Numbered from the stretch's first letter, positions 37,102 to 47,005 are shown. The stretch is 64,000 bases of DNA from Ostreococcus lucimarinus CCE9901 (GCF_000092065.1 NC_009370.1:364334-428333), one strand, 5' to 3'. Notes: generated by a model not told the origin, from the sequence alone. A program made the numbers and translations.

Positions 37102-38460
37102 ATGGAGCGAGCGATGACGCGCGCGACGGCGAGCGGGCGCGCGACGGCGTCGCGAACGATGATGGATCGCGGGACGCGCGGGACGCGAACGCGAACGCGA
37201 ACGCGAACGCGAACGCGAGCGACGCTCGGAGGGACGCGCGGACGCGAACGGGGACGGGCGATGGGCGTCGAGCGAGGATACGAGCGCGAGTGGGGATGGA
37301 CGCGGGTCGTCGAGCGCGCGAGCGAAAGAGGGAGGAGGACGACGCGAACGGCGCGAGCCGCCGCGCTCGGGGACGACGGCGGGTCGAGCGGCGCGGGATC
37401 GAGCGGGAACGGCGGGAAAGGCGGTGATGGCGACGGCGGAGGCGAGGATGGGGGGGAGAACGATGATGACGACGACGACGACGACGTCGTCGCGCGCGAT
37501 CTCGATCAGCGGAGCAGCGCGGAGGAGGTGAAGTCGACGTGCGAGCGAAACGGGTTGGAAGTGCCGCGGGATTTGCTGGACGCGGACGGGGGGACGATGC
37601 GGTCGGACACGCTCAATTTGTACGTCAAGTACTCCAAGGTTAGTGTTTTAGCGTTCTTGATGAACACGTTTCCCGCGGTGCGGGATCGCATGTTGGCTGA
37701 TCCTCGGTTCGCGTTTAAGCTCTTCGTGGAAACCGGGGCGGACGCGGCGATGAATACGGCGATGGAGATTAAACAGCGGGGCGAAACGTTTTGGGATGAG
37801 TTTGAGTTCTTCGCGTGCGATCAAATCGCCGCGTTCGCGGTGAACACGGCGATTTTGACGATTTGTTCGCCCGCCATCGTGCTCGGGAACACCACTCGAT
37901 CGATGCGCAAGCTCGGCGAGCTGAGCGCCAAAGCCAACGGCGCGACCAAGTTGTGGTACCAGACTCGCAAATACATCGGCAAGCTGCCGCCGAACGTGTT
38001 CATGCTCGATCCCAAGCTCGGGTTGATGGCGAAACTCGCGCGCGGTGGCGCCACAATCGTCGCGAGGGGGGGACAGATCTTCTTCGTATCCACCCTGTGC
38101 GGCACCGTCGGTCAGGCGACGGCGAACAGTTTGATGATGTTGCGCCGAGCCGCGGGCAAGGACAAGTACAGCAAGGCGTACGCCGAGTCCATCGACGATT
38201 CCGTGGACCCGCCCGTGTTGGACACGGGCTTGCTCTGGGGACGCTTCATGTGCTTTTCGGCCAACATTCGTCAGCAGCTCGTCATCGGCGGCGAACGCGC
38301 GGTGGAGCAATTCGCGCGCGGAAATCGCCGCCTGACGAACGGCGCCACGATCGCGTTTCGAGTGTTCAACAACATCAAGAGTGGGAGTGATTTCAACGAT
38401 TTCGTCATAGGGCAGGCGATCGCTGAGGCGGCGCGTAGAAACGGAGGCATACCGAGCTAA
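37102..38460 (+). CDS. RETICULATA-like chloroplast membrane protein (DUF3411)
   Basis: 452 aa. The first 110 residues are Arg/Thr/Gly-rich, transit-peptide-like, then a poly-Asp stretch (about residues 120-130). The conserved region follows with features of the RETICULATA/DUF3411 family: DTLNLYVKYSKVSVLAFLMN, RFAFKLFVETGADAA, FWDEFEFFACDQIAAFAVN, TGLLWGRFMCFSANIRQQ and the Asn-rich end RVFNNIKSGSDFNDF. Hydrophobic segments fit a plastid envelope membrane protein. Family knowledge: plant RETICULATA proteins affect leaf mesophyll and plastid development, with unknown biochemistry. The start is uncertain. An in-frame ATG at 37261 is an alternative. Confidence 0.85.
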   Translation: MERAMTRATASGRATASRTMMDRGTRGTRTRTRTRTRTRATLGGTRGRERGRAMGVERGYEREWGWTRVVERASERGRRTTRTARAAALGDDGGSSGAGSSGNGGKGGDGDGGGEDGGENDDDDDDDDVVARDLDQRSSAEEVKSTCERNGLEVPRDLLDADGGTMRSDTLNLYVKYSKVSVLAFLMNTFPAVRDRMLADPRFAFKLFVETGADAAMNTAMEIKQRGETFWDEFEFFACDQIAAFAVNTAILTICSPAIVLGNTTRSMRKLGELSAKANGATKLWYQTRKYIGKLPPNVFMLDPKLGLMAKLARGGATIVARGGQIFFVSTLCGTVGQATANSLMMLRRAAGKDKYSKAYAESIDDSVDPPVLDTGLLWGRFMCFSANIRQQLVIGGERAVEQFARGNRRLTNGATIAFRVFNNIKSGSDFNDFVIGQAIAEAARRNGGIPS

Positions 38461-38513
38461 TATTATTTTTAGGACGCCGTTGTAACATCGATATTGATTG
38501 ATATCGCGCTTCT

Positions 38514-39536
38514 TCACGAGTCGGCCTCCAAGGGCGCCGGCGCGGGCAAAGTTCCTTCGCGATCGATGAATGGACGAATCTTCGGCGGCGCTCGCGCGGG
38601 CTTGGGCAAGCCGCGCGGAAATTTCTCCGGCTGCAACAACGCGCGCAACCCGAGGCGATTGTAATGCACTCGCGTCACGCTCCCGCCCGCGCGTTCGATG
38701 ATTTCCTTCGCCTTGGCGCTCGCGCGCGACACCTCCAATCGCACCTTTATGAACGCATCATCCGCGCCCTCGGCGTCGTCTCCGAGCGCGCCCGCTAAAA
38801 TTTTCACCCCATGCTTAATTTTCCTGTTCGACAACCCCGCGTCGACGAAATCCTTCATCGTCAACACGCGCGGATTTTCGTAGTCGTACTCCCCGAATCG
38901 TCCCGCCTCGACGTGCGCTCGCAGCGCGTTCAAATTCACCACATCAAACGTCATCGCGTGCGGATTATGCGCGCCGCGTTTCGGCAGCGTCAATCGCAGC
39001 GGCGTTTGTCCGCCCTCAAACCCGAGCCTCGGCCCCCCTCCGCTTCGCGCCTTCTGTCCCTTGTGCCCTCGCCCGCTCGTCTTCCCCTTCCCGCTCCCGA
39101 CGCCTCGCCCCACGCGTTTACGATTTTTCCTCGCCCCGTCCACGTCTCGCAGCGCGTTCAGCGCCAGCACGCCCCCGGTGTCGTGTTCGATCACAGTTCC
39201 CGGTCCCCGGACGACGCCCACGTCCGCGGCGTCGTAGAAATCAAATCCTCGCGTCTCGTCGTCCCGCGGCGGCGCCGCGCCGCCCTCGGCGAACCCTCGC
39301 GCGCGCGTCGGCGTCGTCGCCGCGCGCGTCGATCGCGCGCCGCGGTCGCGCGAACCATCGCGCGAATACCGCGTCGCCGTCGTCGCGTTCGACGACGCCG
39401 CGCGGTGCGTCGCGCGGTGCGTCGCGTCGTCGACGCGCGCCGTCGTCGTCGTCGTCGTCGTCGTCGTCTCGCGCGCGATCGACGCGCGCGCGACGCGCGA
39501 CGCCGCGAGCGCGCGTCGCGTCGTCGCGCGAAGCAT
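38514..39536 (-). CDS. Organellar (probably mitochondrial) ribosomal protein bL15
   Basis: 340 aa from the ATG at 39536 ([19 protein letters not shown]), an amphipathic Arg/Ala presequence. The frame is open to 39641, which would overlap the divergent gene. The L15 core is clear: [53 protein letters not shown] and [18 protein letters not shown]. The extended C-terminus with [18 protein letters not shown] resembles plant mitochondrial L15 rather than plastid L15. It converges with the RETICULATA-like gene, with 53 bases between the stops. Confidence 0.92.
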   Translation of the reverse strand: MLRATTRRALAASRVARASIARETTTTTTTTTARVDDATHRATHRAASSNATTATRYSRDGSRDRGARSTRAATTPTRARGFAEGGAAPPRDDETRGFDFYDAADVGVVRGPGTVIEHDTGGVLALNALRDVDGARKNRKRVGRGVGSGKGKTSGRGHKGQKARSGGGPRLGFEGGQTPLRLTLPKRGAHNPHAMTFDVVNLNALRAHVEAGRFGEYDYENPRVLTMKDFVDAGLSNRKIKHGVKILAGALGDDAEGADDAFIKVRLEVSRASAKAKEIIERAGGSVTRVHYNRLGLRALLQPEKFPRGLPKPARAPPKIRPFIDREGTLPAPAPLEADS

Positions 39537-39594
39537 CGTCGTCGAGCGCGACGCGCGCGCCGTTCGTCGCGCGTCGCCCGGCGCGCGTCGTCGA

Positions 39595-40935
39595 GTGGCG
39601 CCGACGTCGCGGCGCGTCACATCGCGGCGTCGCGGCGTCATGGCGACGGCGCCGCGCGCGCGTCTCGCCGCGCGCGTCGATCGCGCGACGACGCGTCGCG
39701 CGGTGACGCCGCGACGTCGGCGACGCGCGCCGCGGCGTCGCGCGCGCGCGCTCGCGCCCGCGGCGTCGGCGTTCGCCGTGCCGTTCGCCGTGCTCGCGGC
39801 GGCGTCGCTCGGACGCGTCGTCGCGTCGCGAACGCGCGTCGGACGCGCGGCGACCGCGCCCGTGTGCGCGATGGCGTTCGGCGCCGCGTTCGCCGCGATC
39901 GGCGCGCTGCCGAGCGACGGCGCGCGCGGCGTCGCGGAGGCGCAAAAGATGTGCGCGTTCGCCGCGACGCCGATGACGCTCCTGCGAGCGAACGCGCGCG
40001 CGGGAGGGACGAGAAGAAGGACGCGCGCGATGGCGCGAGCGTTCGTCGTCGCGGCGATCGGGAGCGCTTTCGGCGCGGTGTTCGGGGCGCGCGGCGCGAG
40101 CGCGGCGTTCGGGGGGGCGTTTAGTTGGAAACTCGCCGCGGCGCTGGCGGCGAAAAACGTCGGCGGTGGATTGAATTACGTCGCCGTGGCGACGACGCTG
40201 GGGATGGATGGCGAAGAATTCGTCGCGGGACTGTGCGTCGATAACGCGATGGCGCTGGCGTACTTTCCGTTCATTTCGTGGTTGGCGCGACGCGAGGGCG
40301 AGCGAGGAAGCGGCGACGCGGCGGACGACGAGGACGACGCCGAGCGCGAGCGCGAGGCGACGACGGAGCGCGAGGCCGAGGACGCGGACGGCGCGGCGGC
40401 GCGCTCGGGCGCGGACGACGCGTTGTCGGCGTTCTTCGTCGCCGTCGGCTTCCTCGCCGCGGGCGAGCTCGTCGCTCGCCTCGTGGGCCAACCCGACGCC
40501 GTGCTCCCGATGGCGACGGTTTTCACCGTCGTTTTCGCGACTTTGGCGCCGAAACGCGCGGCGTCGCTCGCCGTCGCCGCGGAACCGCTCGCGAACGCGA
40601 TGCTCTTCGTGTTCTTCGTCGCCGCCGGCGCCGCGGGCGGCGTTTTGAGCGCTTCCACGTTTGCGCGATACGCCAACGTCTTCGTCTTCTCATTCATCCT
40701 GTACGCCGTCCATCTCGCCTTTGTATTCGTCGGCATTCGCGTCGACGCCGATCGCCGTCGCGAGTACGTCCTCGCGAGCAACGCCAGCATCGGCGGTCCC
40801 GCCACCGTGGCTTCGCTCGCCGACGCCGTCGGTTGGCGTTCGTTACGCGCGCCGGCAGTTTTAATCGCCACGCTCGCGAATTCCATCGCGACATTTCTAG
40901 GCTTAGCGCTCGCCGCAGTCCTTCGTAGTTCGTAG
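39595..40935 (+). CDS. DUF819 (YjcL-like) multispanning membrane protein
   Basis: 446 aa from the first ATG, or 431 from the ATG at 39640. The Arg-rich N-terminus resembles a plastid transit peptide. About nine to ten hydrophobic helices follow (for example [56 protein letters not shown]). The region [20 protein letters not shown] and the tail [19 protein letters not shown] are typical of the DUF819 family found in bacteria and plant plastids. An acidic, Glu/Arg-rich loop of about 60 residues interrupts the middle. Transport function is suspected for the family but unproven. Confidence 0.85.
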   Translation: MAPTSRRVTSRRRGVMATAPRARLAARVDRATTRRAVTPRRRRRAPRRRARALAPAASAFAVPFAVLAAASLGRVVASRTRVGRAATAPVCAMAFGAAFAAIGALPSDGARGVAEAQKMCAFAATPMTLLRANARAGGTRRRTRAMARAFVVAAIGSAFGAVFGARGASAAFGGAFSWKLAAALAAKNVGGGLNYVAVATTLGMDGEEFVAGLCVDNAMALAYFPFISWLARREGERGSGDAADDEDDAEREREATTEREAEDADGAAARSGADDALSAFFVAVGFLAAGELVARLVGQPDAVLPMATVFTVVFATLAPKRAASLAVAAEPLANAMLFVFFVAAGAAGGVLSASTFARYANVFVFSFILYAVHLAFVFVGIRVDADRRREYVLASNASIGGPATVASLADAVGWRSLRAPAVLIATLANSIATFLGLALAAVLRSS

Positions 40936-41078
40936 TCCGTAGTCGCCGTAGTCCTTTTTTCCCGCAATATCCACAAATTCCACAGGTGCGGGCACAATTT
41001 TCTCCGTCTCAGAAATGTTTGCGAGGACGTCCAGTCACCACCGCCACGCCCCGCCATCGTCACTCGGCGTCGCGCGCC

Positions 41079-41547
41079 ATGGACTCTCCCGCGCGCGCGA
41101 ACGCGTACGGGAACACCGGGATGGAGACCGAAGTGAGACAGTTAAAGGTACGGCGCGAACGCGACGCGACGCGACGCGACGCGACGCGACACGACGACGA
41201 CGATCGCGACGAAGACGTCGAAATCAAAATCGAAATCAAATCGCGCACTGACGCCGAAACATCGCCGACTCGCGTCCGCGCAGGATCATCAACAAACGCG
41301 CGAAGAGTTGCTCAATCGCGTGCACGCGCTGAAGACAGAACTTCAGGATTGGCGGTATAAGATGGATAATCAGGTGAAGAATTACAAGGGCGAGTTGGCG
41401 AGTCTCAAGGAGACGTTGTCGAGCGAAGTGCAAGCGCTGAGGAAAGAATTAGAAGAGACGAGCGATCGGTTGAAGCGGTCGATCGTGAGCACAAGTAGCG
41501 TGAGTACCGGACATTCACCGGGATTGCATCGATTACCGCCGCCGTGA
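41079..41547 (+). CDS. Small coiled-coil protein
   Basis: Two exons: 41079..41147 (23 codons, MDSPARANAYGNTGMETEV) and 41284..41547. The 136-base intron starts GTACG, has CTGAC at 41248-41252 and ends CAG. The product is 110 aa. Exon 2 is one long heptad-rich helix (EELLNRVHALKTELQDWRY, SSEVQALRKELEETSDRLKR) and ends in a Ser/Pro/His-rich tail. I cannot name a family. The clean splice signals and strong coiled coil support a real gene. It is the first of three small co-oriented genes before ChaC. Confidence 0.68.
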
Positions 41548-41673
41548 GCGCGCGGCGCCGGCGGAGCGCAAGTCGCGCGTTTGTATTATCATCGACAGAT
41601 GTGTTAGTTTTCGGAGAGTTGAAGTTTTTTTTGGCCGAGTCAACGCGAGGATGGAACGGCAGAGGGCGACGCG

Positions 41674-41988
41674 ATGGCGGTGGCGCAACGAGTGTCGGTG
41701 GACGAAGCGCTGAAACGCGTCGTGTCGCACGCAGATGTGGTCGGCGCGGGTATCATGACGTCGCGCGGCGCGCTCGTCGAGCGGCGCGGCGCCTTCTCCG
41801 ACGCGGACGCGCGCACGAGTTGCCGCCTAGTCGCAGTCGCGTCGCACGCGATCATCTCAGGAAGCGGTGGCGGTATCGATGATAATGACGATGGGATCGA
41901 GATGGTTCGCGCGCGGCGAGGCGCGTGCGAGCTCGTCGTCGCGAGGTGCGGCGGCGTCGTCATCGCCGCGCGAGCGGCGTCCACGTGA
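41674..41988 (+). CDS. Small protein with roadblock/LC7-like pattern
   Basis: 104 aa. The order helix (SVDEALKRVVSHA), strand (DVVGAGIMTSRGALVERRG), helix (LVAVASHAIISG), strand (IEMVRARRG), strand (ACELVVARCGGVVIAARA) follows the roadblock/LC7 fold of dynein light chains and LAMTOR/MglB-type regulators. The match is to secondary-structure order and hydrophobic pattern, not to a unique motif. A random small ORF is less likely given its composition and its position between two co-oriented genes. Confidence 0.5.
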   Translation: MAVAQRVSVDEALKRVVSHADVVGAGIMTSRGALVERRGAFSDADARTSCRLVAVASHAIISGSGGGIDDNDDGIEMVRARRGACELVVARCGGVVIAARAAST

Positions 41989-42011
41989 CATCACAACGCG
42001 ACTCGCTCCAC

Positions 42012-42587
42012 ATGATATCACTCACGTGCAAGCATCACAAACCGCACTCGCAACAATCGCAACGCCACCGACGCTCGAAAAGCCATCGATCGCGCACTTC
42101 GCGGGCGTCGTCGTCCACCCCTGGACCGACGCCCCACAGCGACGCAACGTCTTCCGGCGAGCACTTCGGCGCGTTGAGTCACGACGAACGCGTCAGCATC
42201 TTGGGCGAAGCCATCATCGATTCTGGCGCGCTCGTGTTCACGAAGAGTCACAGTGGAAGGTACACGTGCGTTGACAATGCGTTTCTCAAAGCGTTTGGGT
42301 TCGAAAAGTCCGAAGATGTCGTCGGACTCACCGACGACGAGGTGATCGAGAAGATTCTTGCGAGCGGGAAAACATTTCACCACTCGTACCGAGGCGAGTC
42401 GGTGACCGATCTTCCGCGAATTTGGAAAGAGAACGACGATCTCGTGCAGCACAACAACCGAACGATGTGGTTCAAGGAGCGCGCGTTGTTGAGCGGTGGC
42501 GAAGACACCAAGCTTCACGAATTTGTCGTGATGAAATCGCCCTTCGCGGGTGGAGTCCTCGGCGTCGCGGTGCCCGCTGGAATTTGA
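42012..42587 (+). CDS. Short stand-alone PAS-domain protein
   Basis: 191 aa from the ATG at 42012. The frame is open to 41925, which overlaps the previous gene. The N-terminal 60 residues are His/Ser/Arg-rich and probably disordered. The rest fits one PAS domain: ALVFTKSHSGRYTCVDNAFLKAFGF, then VVGLTDDEVIEKI, a bridging helix and the closing strands KLHEFVVMKSPF and AGGVLGVAVPAG. The last strands resemble the return of a PAS core to the G-V-x-G pattern. No kinase, GGDEF or DNA-binding domain is attached. It may be a small sensor or partner protein. Confidence 0.6.
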   Translation: MISLTCKHHKPHSQQSQRHRRSKSHRSRTSRASSSTPGPTPHSDATSSGEHFGALSHDERVSILGEAIIDSGALVFTKSHSGRYTCVDNAFLKAFGFEKSEDVVGLTDDEVIEKILASGKTFHHSYRGESVTDLPRIWKENDDLVQHNNRTMWFKERALLSGGEDTKLHEFVVMKSPFAGGVLGVAVPAGI

Positions 42588-42609
42588 TAGACGACGCGCC
42601 GCCGATCTC

Positions 42610-42693
42610 GATCAAGACCACAATGACTTAGACCAAGACCACGATGATTTAGACCAAGACCACAATGACTTAGACCAAGACCACGATGATTTA
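42610..42693. repeat. Minisatellite: four 21-base units (two 42-base pairs)
   Basis: Units at 42610-42630, 42631-42651, 42652-42672 and 42673-42693 alternate between GA(C/T)CAAGACCACAATGACTTA and GACCAAGACCACGATGATTTA. The alternation shows a 42-base higher-order duplication. It starts 22 bases after the PAS-protein stop, so it lies in that gene's 3' region. One frame reads DLDQDHND/DLDQDHDD without a stop. Confidence 0.95.
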
Positions 42694-42886
42694 GCGTTCT
42701 TCGATGCGCGCGCGCTCTTGTTAGAATTACTTTCTTTACCTAATCTATTGTTTCATCACGCGCTTCTTCCCGTCCCGCGTTTCGACTAACGCGAAATGGG
42801 AAATAACCAAAGTTTTATCGCTCGCATAAGGATCGACGGGTCTTCCCTGTGTCTCCACCGCTGTCCTGGCGACTGTCGCCAACAAT

Positions 42887-43468
42887 CTAGTCCCCGCGAA
42901 TCGCGCGCACGCTCGCCTCAAGCGCGTACAACTCTTCGTCTTCGATACCTAACCCCCGCAAAGCCTCGCACAGGTTGTATAAATATTCGGAATTTTCTCC
43001 AGACGGACCGCGCGCTGCAGCGATTTGCTCGGCTACATCGCTCGCGTCTCCGAGCCAGTTCAAGTTAGTCGTCGCCGGCGTCGCGATATACGTTACCGCG
43101 TTTCTTATCACCGGCACCGCGTTCGCGTCATCGACGTCGTATAAATCCATCTCAATCCTCTCGTCGTACTGTTTTTCTCGTATTTCCAGGTTCTCCAGCA
43201 CCGCCTCTCGGTCCTCTGCGCGAACTTCGTACGCGACGCCCCAGCACGCGACGTCCTCCGAGCAACGCTCTAACGTCGCCGTGCGCCCGGGCGCCGCGGG
43301 CGTTCCTCGATGGTCGGTGCTTCCTTGATAAAACCGTCGCCGAAACCCTCGCGCGCACACGGGCGCGATCGAGCGCGCGTACTCGAAGCCCGTGCGCCAC
43401 ACTATCGAACCGTATCCGAAGACCCATAACGATTCGTTCGCGCGCGTCGACAGCGGCGCGCGAGGCAT
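42887..43468 (-). CDS. ChaC-type gamma-glutamylcyclotransferase
   Basis: 193 aa from the ATG at 43468. It begins the fold at LWVFGYGSIVWRTGF, containing the GYGS(I/L)xW substrate loop of ChaC. It continues with RGFRRRFYQGSTDHRGTPA, GVAYEV and the catalytic-glutamate region VLENLEIREKQYD. It ends with GPSGENSEYLYNLCEAL, also typical. Family knowledge: ChaC enzymes degrade glutathione to 5-oxoproline and Cys-Gly in the cytosol. The long open frame upstream to 44572 is a shadow of the divergent RpiA-like gene. Confidence 0.93.
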   Translation of the reverse strand: MPRAPLSTRANESLWVFGYGSIVWRTGFEYARSIAPVCARGFRRRFYQGSTDHRGTPAAPGRTATLERCSEDVACWGVAYEVRAEDREAVLENLEIREKQYDERIEMDLYDVDDANAVPVIRNAVTYIATPATTNLNWLGDASDVAEQIAAARGPSGENSEYLYNLCEALRGLGIEDEELYALEASVRAIRGD

Positions 43469-43628
43469 GATGCCCACGTCGTGGTCTCGCGGCACGCGTT
43501 TCGCGCTCGAGCTCGCGCTGGCGACAGATCGGGCGCGATGCGCGTTCGACGCGCGCATCGCGAGCGAAGAAGCGAGGCGAACACTGGCGCGGCAGACGAC
43601 GACGCGTCGACGCTCGGCCACGCTCGCG

Positions 43629-44645
43629 ATGGCGCGCGCGACGGCGACGGCGCGCGCGACGGCGACGCGGAACGGCGCGCCGCGCGTCGTCGCGCGCGCG
43701 CGAGCGACGGCGCGCGCGGGCGCGGTGACGCGGCGCGCGAACGACGCTCGGGCGGCGAGGGCGGCGACGCTGAGGACGCGCGCGCGACGCGAGCGAACGC
43801 GCGCGCGCGCGAGCGACGCGCGCGTGGATGAATCCGACGATAGCTTCGCGTCCGCGAGCCTGTCGGCGGCGATCGCGCAGCGGGCGCTGATGATGATCGA
43901 ATCCAACGCCGTCGTGGGGTTGTCGCGGGGCGAACACGCGAGCGAGCTGGCGCGACGGTTGGCGGAGGCGCTGGAAAGCGGTGCGCTGGAGAACGTGAAA
44001 GTGGTGGCGCTCGAACCGTTGGCGGCGAAGGAATGCGCGGTGAACGGGCTAGAGATGCGATCGATCGATGAGGTGCGAGCGATCGACGTGACGTTCGCGC
44101 AGCCGAGCGAGTGCGCGGTGGTGGTGACGAACGGGCAGAAATCCATCGCGAGCGTGTTCGGACGAGAGACGACGCCGGTACAACCAGATATCGAACGCGC
44201 GAAGGCGGCAATGAAAAAGAGCGTCAAGGTGGTGCTGTTGAAGGAGCTTTTCGTGGATAAGATTGGCGGGTCCATCCCCATCGTTGTCGAGGCGGAAAAT
44301 TGGGAAGAACACGCGGAGGAGTTGGATGATTTATTTTTGGGCGACGCCGAGGTGTGGAGGCGAGGTGCGACGTTTGACGCGAACCCAAGAGGAGGGAAGA
44401 ACCCGTACGTCAGCGCCGACGGCTCGCACACGCTGTTAGACTTGCGATTTGAAGATCCCATCAACAGCGGTCGCTGGGAGTGCGGTTTGATGCTCGACGG
44501 CAAACCGTGCGGGCCGTACGAGTTACAATACGCGTTGGAAAACGATGTCGAAGGCGTGTTGGCGCATGGCATCTACACCCAAGCCGATGTCGTGATAACG
44601 TTGAATCCGGACACGTTAGAAGCGGTGACGATCGAACGCGATTAA
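43629..44645 (+). CDS. RpiA-like protein lacking the canonical catalytic loop, probably plastid
   Basis: 338 aa from the ATG at 43629. The frame is open to 43392, which overlaps ChaC. The first 65 residues are Arg/Ala/Thr-rich, transit-like. The remainder follows the ribose-5-phosphate isomerase A order: AAIAQRALMMIESNAVVGLS, SELARRLAEAL, VKVVLLKELFVDKIGGSIPI, TLLDLRF and GVLAHGIYTQADVVI. The GTGST phosphate loop is replaced by SRGEH (99-103), and the DGADEVD catalytic loop is replaced by FAQPSECAVV (156-165). Enzymatic activity is therefore doubtful. Plants have a similarly divergent plastid form annotated RPI4. A non-catalytic or changed function is inferred. Confidence 0.75.
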   Translation: MARATATARATATRNGAPRVVARARATARAGAVTRRANDARAARAATLRTRARRERTRARASDARVDESDDSFASASLSAAIAQRALMMIESNAVVGLSRGEHASELARRLAEALESGALENVKVVALEPLAAKECAVNGLEMRSIDEVRAIDVTFAQPSECAVVVTNGQKSIASVFGRETTPVQPDIERAKAAMKKSVKVVLLKELFVDKIGGSIPIVVEAENWEEHAEELDDLFLGDAEVWRRGATFDANPRGGKNPYVSADGSHTLLDLRFEDPINSGRWECGLMLDGKPCGPYELQYALENDVEGVLAHGIYTQADVVITLNPDTLEAVTIERD

Positions 44646-44743
44646 CGCTTTAGACACTAGACGCCGAATAATTTGACTGCATTCATTCATCAAATCGCTA
44701 TTACTAAGCTAGCTAACGCAACGCATTTTCATCGATGCGCTGT

Positions 44744-47005
44744 TCAATCTCTCGCCAATACCTCGTCGCAATACGTCGAGAACATCTGAGTCTCCGCAAA
44801 CGCTCGCATGAACGATCTGTCTTGGCCTTGAAACGTGGCGAGGAACGAATCCTTGAGCAAAATTGTCACCTTTCCTTCGCCTCCTTCGTTCACGTCTGTG
44901 ATGGAATGATAACGTATGCTCGCGACGAGCGAGTTTAAATACGCACGCCACGCGTTGAGGAACTCGCGCGCCGCGTTGATCGCCTCTTGAGACGGGTCGA
45001 TGACTGGTCGCTTCTTGTGATTGACGGACGCCTCCACGATGGCTTCGTGAAGGGGGTGAAGATTGCGCACGAGATCCTTCATTCTCGGCAAACGCAACGG
45101 CTTACCCTCCCACTGTACCTTTACGTCGTCTTTGTACACGTTGATTCGAGTCAGATGATTCGTTCTGTTACGCAAATCGCTCGTTTTGTGCTGAACGCCG
45201 CACACAAACGGCACCGGCGCGTCGAGAAAATCAACCATGTGTTGCGGCAAGATTGGCAGAAAGAGCGACTGCCACCCGAATGGACGAAGCATTGGAATGA
45301 GCGCAAGAGAAACAGCGCTCAACTCGCCCAAGTTGTTACTAAACACCACGACTTGCTTTTCGAGCAAGACCGCGGTGAGAAGAGAGATGACATTTTCCAA
45401 ACTCAAACTGCAGCACAAGCTCACGACGGCCCATCCCTGAAGGTGAAATGCTTCTTCGGCTGGAGATATTCGCGCACTCTCCGGTAAGCCGACGATATTC
45501 GTATCTAACTGCGATGAAGCGCGCTCGGAAGGCACCGGTCGTCGAAATCGAATCGGTTTCACGCCGACGCTCGGAACGAACTCGCCGCTCGCGTCGCCCA
45601 AATCCGGGACGCGACACTGACTGTAATTTTCTAAAATTTTCATCGCTTCGTTCCCATCGCTTGATGACGGTGGTGATCGCACCCACTGGTCGCCATCGTT
45701 TCCTTCGTCGTCTGGCATCAAGTCGTGCATGTTCTGTTTGATTCGTTCGACCCGTTCCATGCCCAGGACGTGCGACAACACCTCGTAGTGCGTTTCAAAA
45801 AACGGCACCTTGCTCAAGATACAGTAACATCGCGGCGCGACTTCGATGTAGCGATGCTTCAAAGGTCGCGCCTCTCGTGAAGGCGAATCTTTCGCGCCGT
45901 ACGCATCCACCGCCGGCGCTCCCCGAAGATGCTGCACGATGGGCGGCGGTTGATGTAAGACTTCTGTGACGTACGCGCACACTCCGTACATGGGCGTGTT
46001 GTCGCTGGTTTGGACTTGAAAAACGAAAACCTGATCGTCGCCGTCGGTGTACGTCGTGCCGCACATGATTTCTTGCAACTTGCTCATACTCGGCGTGCGT
46101 TCGAGCAAACGCGGCTCGACGCCGTGCGGGAAACAAAACGCCGCCACTTCGTCCACGGCGAAATTCGGCGACGCTTCGCCGCCAGGATAATGAAACAACA
46201 CCGATGCTTTGTACGTTTCCCCAGCTGTACCTCGATACGCGCGCAGTTTGCGCGGATCGGTGATGGCGACGTCATCTGCCACACCGCTCGATCGCGCCTC
46301 TCGCGCCGCCGAAGCCGAGTCCGCCACCACGCGCACCTCCGCGCTCGGCTCCAATCCGCACACTAAAAACGCCTCCATCGTTTTCAACTTTTCCGGCACC
46401 CCACTCGCGGGCGTTCCCGACACACTCAACTTCCCCATCACGTCTAAATCTGCGCTCGAGCTCGCCGCGCGCTGGTCGCGCAACCACCGCCGTTTCTCCG
46501 CGGTCAGCTGTTCGGGATTGAACCACGCCGCGTGCGTGACGAACGCGTCGGGCGTCGTGTCGACGAACTCGTCCTCGTCCTCGTCCTCGTCCGAGGACGA
46601 CGAGCAAGCCGTACTCATCGCCGTCGGCGTCGCGCGCGACGCGTCGTCCATCACTAAATCATCGCTCGAACGGTCGCTCGTCGTCGCGTCCGCCTCGCCT
46701 CGCGCCGCGGTTCCCGAAAACGTCCGGTGCAGCGCATCGGCGAACCATCCCCCTCGACGCCACGTTGATCCTGATTCTGCGTCCGCGGGCGCGCTCTGCG
46801 CCCGCGCGAGTCTGCCTTCGACGTCGTCGCTCGTGATTTCTCGCGGCGCATCCTTTGCGTCGAGAGACGAGCTCGAGCGGTGATGATTGGCGACTATTTG
46901 TATGCCATCGACGACGAGCACGCCGCCCGTCGCGCGCGCGCGCGCGGCGTTCGCGTCGAACGCGTCGCGCGCGTCGTCCGCGTCGCCGGACGCGGGCCGC
47001 GGCAT
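44744..47005 (-). CDS. DENN-domain protein (putative Rab GEF)
   Basis: 753 aa. The first 200 residues are acidic and Ser-rich with an EDEDEDE run. The uDENN part contains VLFHYPGGEASPNFAVDEVAAFCFPHG, shortened here to its key FCFPHG. The cDENN part shows GWAVVSLCCSLSLENVISLL, LLEKQVVVFSNNLGELSAVS and WQSLFLPILPQHMVDFLDAP with FVCGVQ. The dDENN region with LHEAIVEASVN and RAYLNSLV is near the C-terminus. Family knowledge: DENN proteins activate Rab GTPases in vesicle traffic. The specific Rab is unknown. It converges with the RpiA-like gene. Confidence 0.92.
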   Translation of the reverse strand: MPRPASGDADDARDAFDANAARARATGGVLVVDGIQIVANHHRSSSSLDAKDAPREITSDDVEGRLARAQSAPADAESGSTWRRGGWFADALHRTFSGTAARGEADATTSDRSSDDLVMDDASRATPTAMSTACSSSSDEDEDEDEFVDTTPDAFVTHAAWFNPEQLTAEKRRWLRDQRAASSSADLDVMGKLSVSGTPASGVPEKLKTMEAFLVCGLEPSAEVRVVADSASAAREARSSGVADDVAITDPRKLRAYRGTAGETYKASVLFHYPGGEASPNFAVDEVAAFCFPHGVEPRLLERTPSMSKLQEIMCGTTYTDGDDQVFVFQVQTSDNTPMYGVCAYVTEVLHQPPPIVQHLRGAPAVDAYGAKDSPSREARPLKHRYIEVAPRCYCILSKVPFFETHYEVLSHVLGMERVERIKQNMHDLMPDDEGNDGDQWVRSPPSSSDGNEAMKILENYSQCRVPDLGDASGEFVPSVGVKPIRFRRPVPSERASSQLDTNIVGLPESARISPAEEAFHLQGWAVVSLCCSLSLENVISLLTAVLLEKQVVVFSNNLGELSAVSLALIPMLRPFGWQSLFLPILPQHMVDFLDAPVPFVCGVQHKTSDLRNRTNHLTRINVYKDDVKVQWEGKPLRLPRMKDLVRNLHPLHEAIVEASVNHKKRPVIDPSQEAINAAREFLNAWRAYLNSLVASIRYHSITDVNEGGEGKVTILLKDSFLATFQGQDRSFMRAFAETQMFSTYCDEVLARD

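Noticed and set aside
42610-42693. CRISPR-like array
   Set aside because: Units are contiguous 21-mers without spacers in a nuclear eukaryotic context, so this is a minisatellite.
42887-44572. 561-aa minus-strand ORF as one large protein
   Set aside because: Only its last 193 residues are ChaC; the remainder is the Ser/Arg-rich antisense of the RpiA-like gene.
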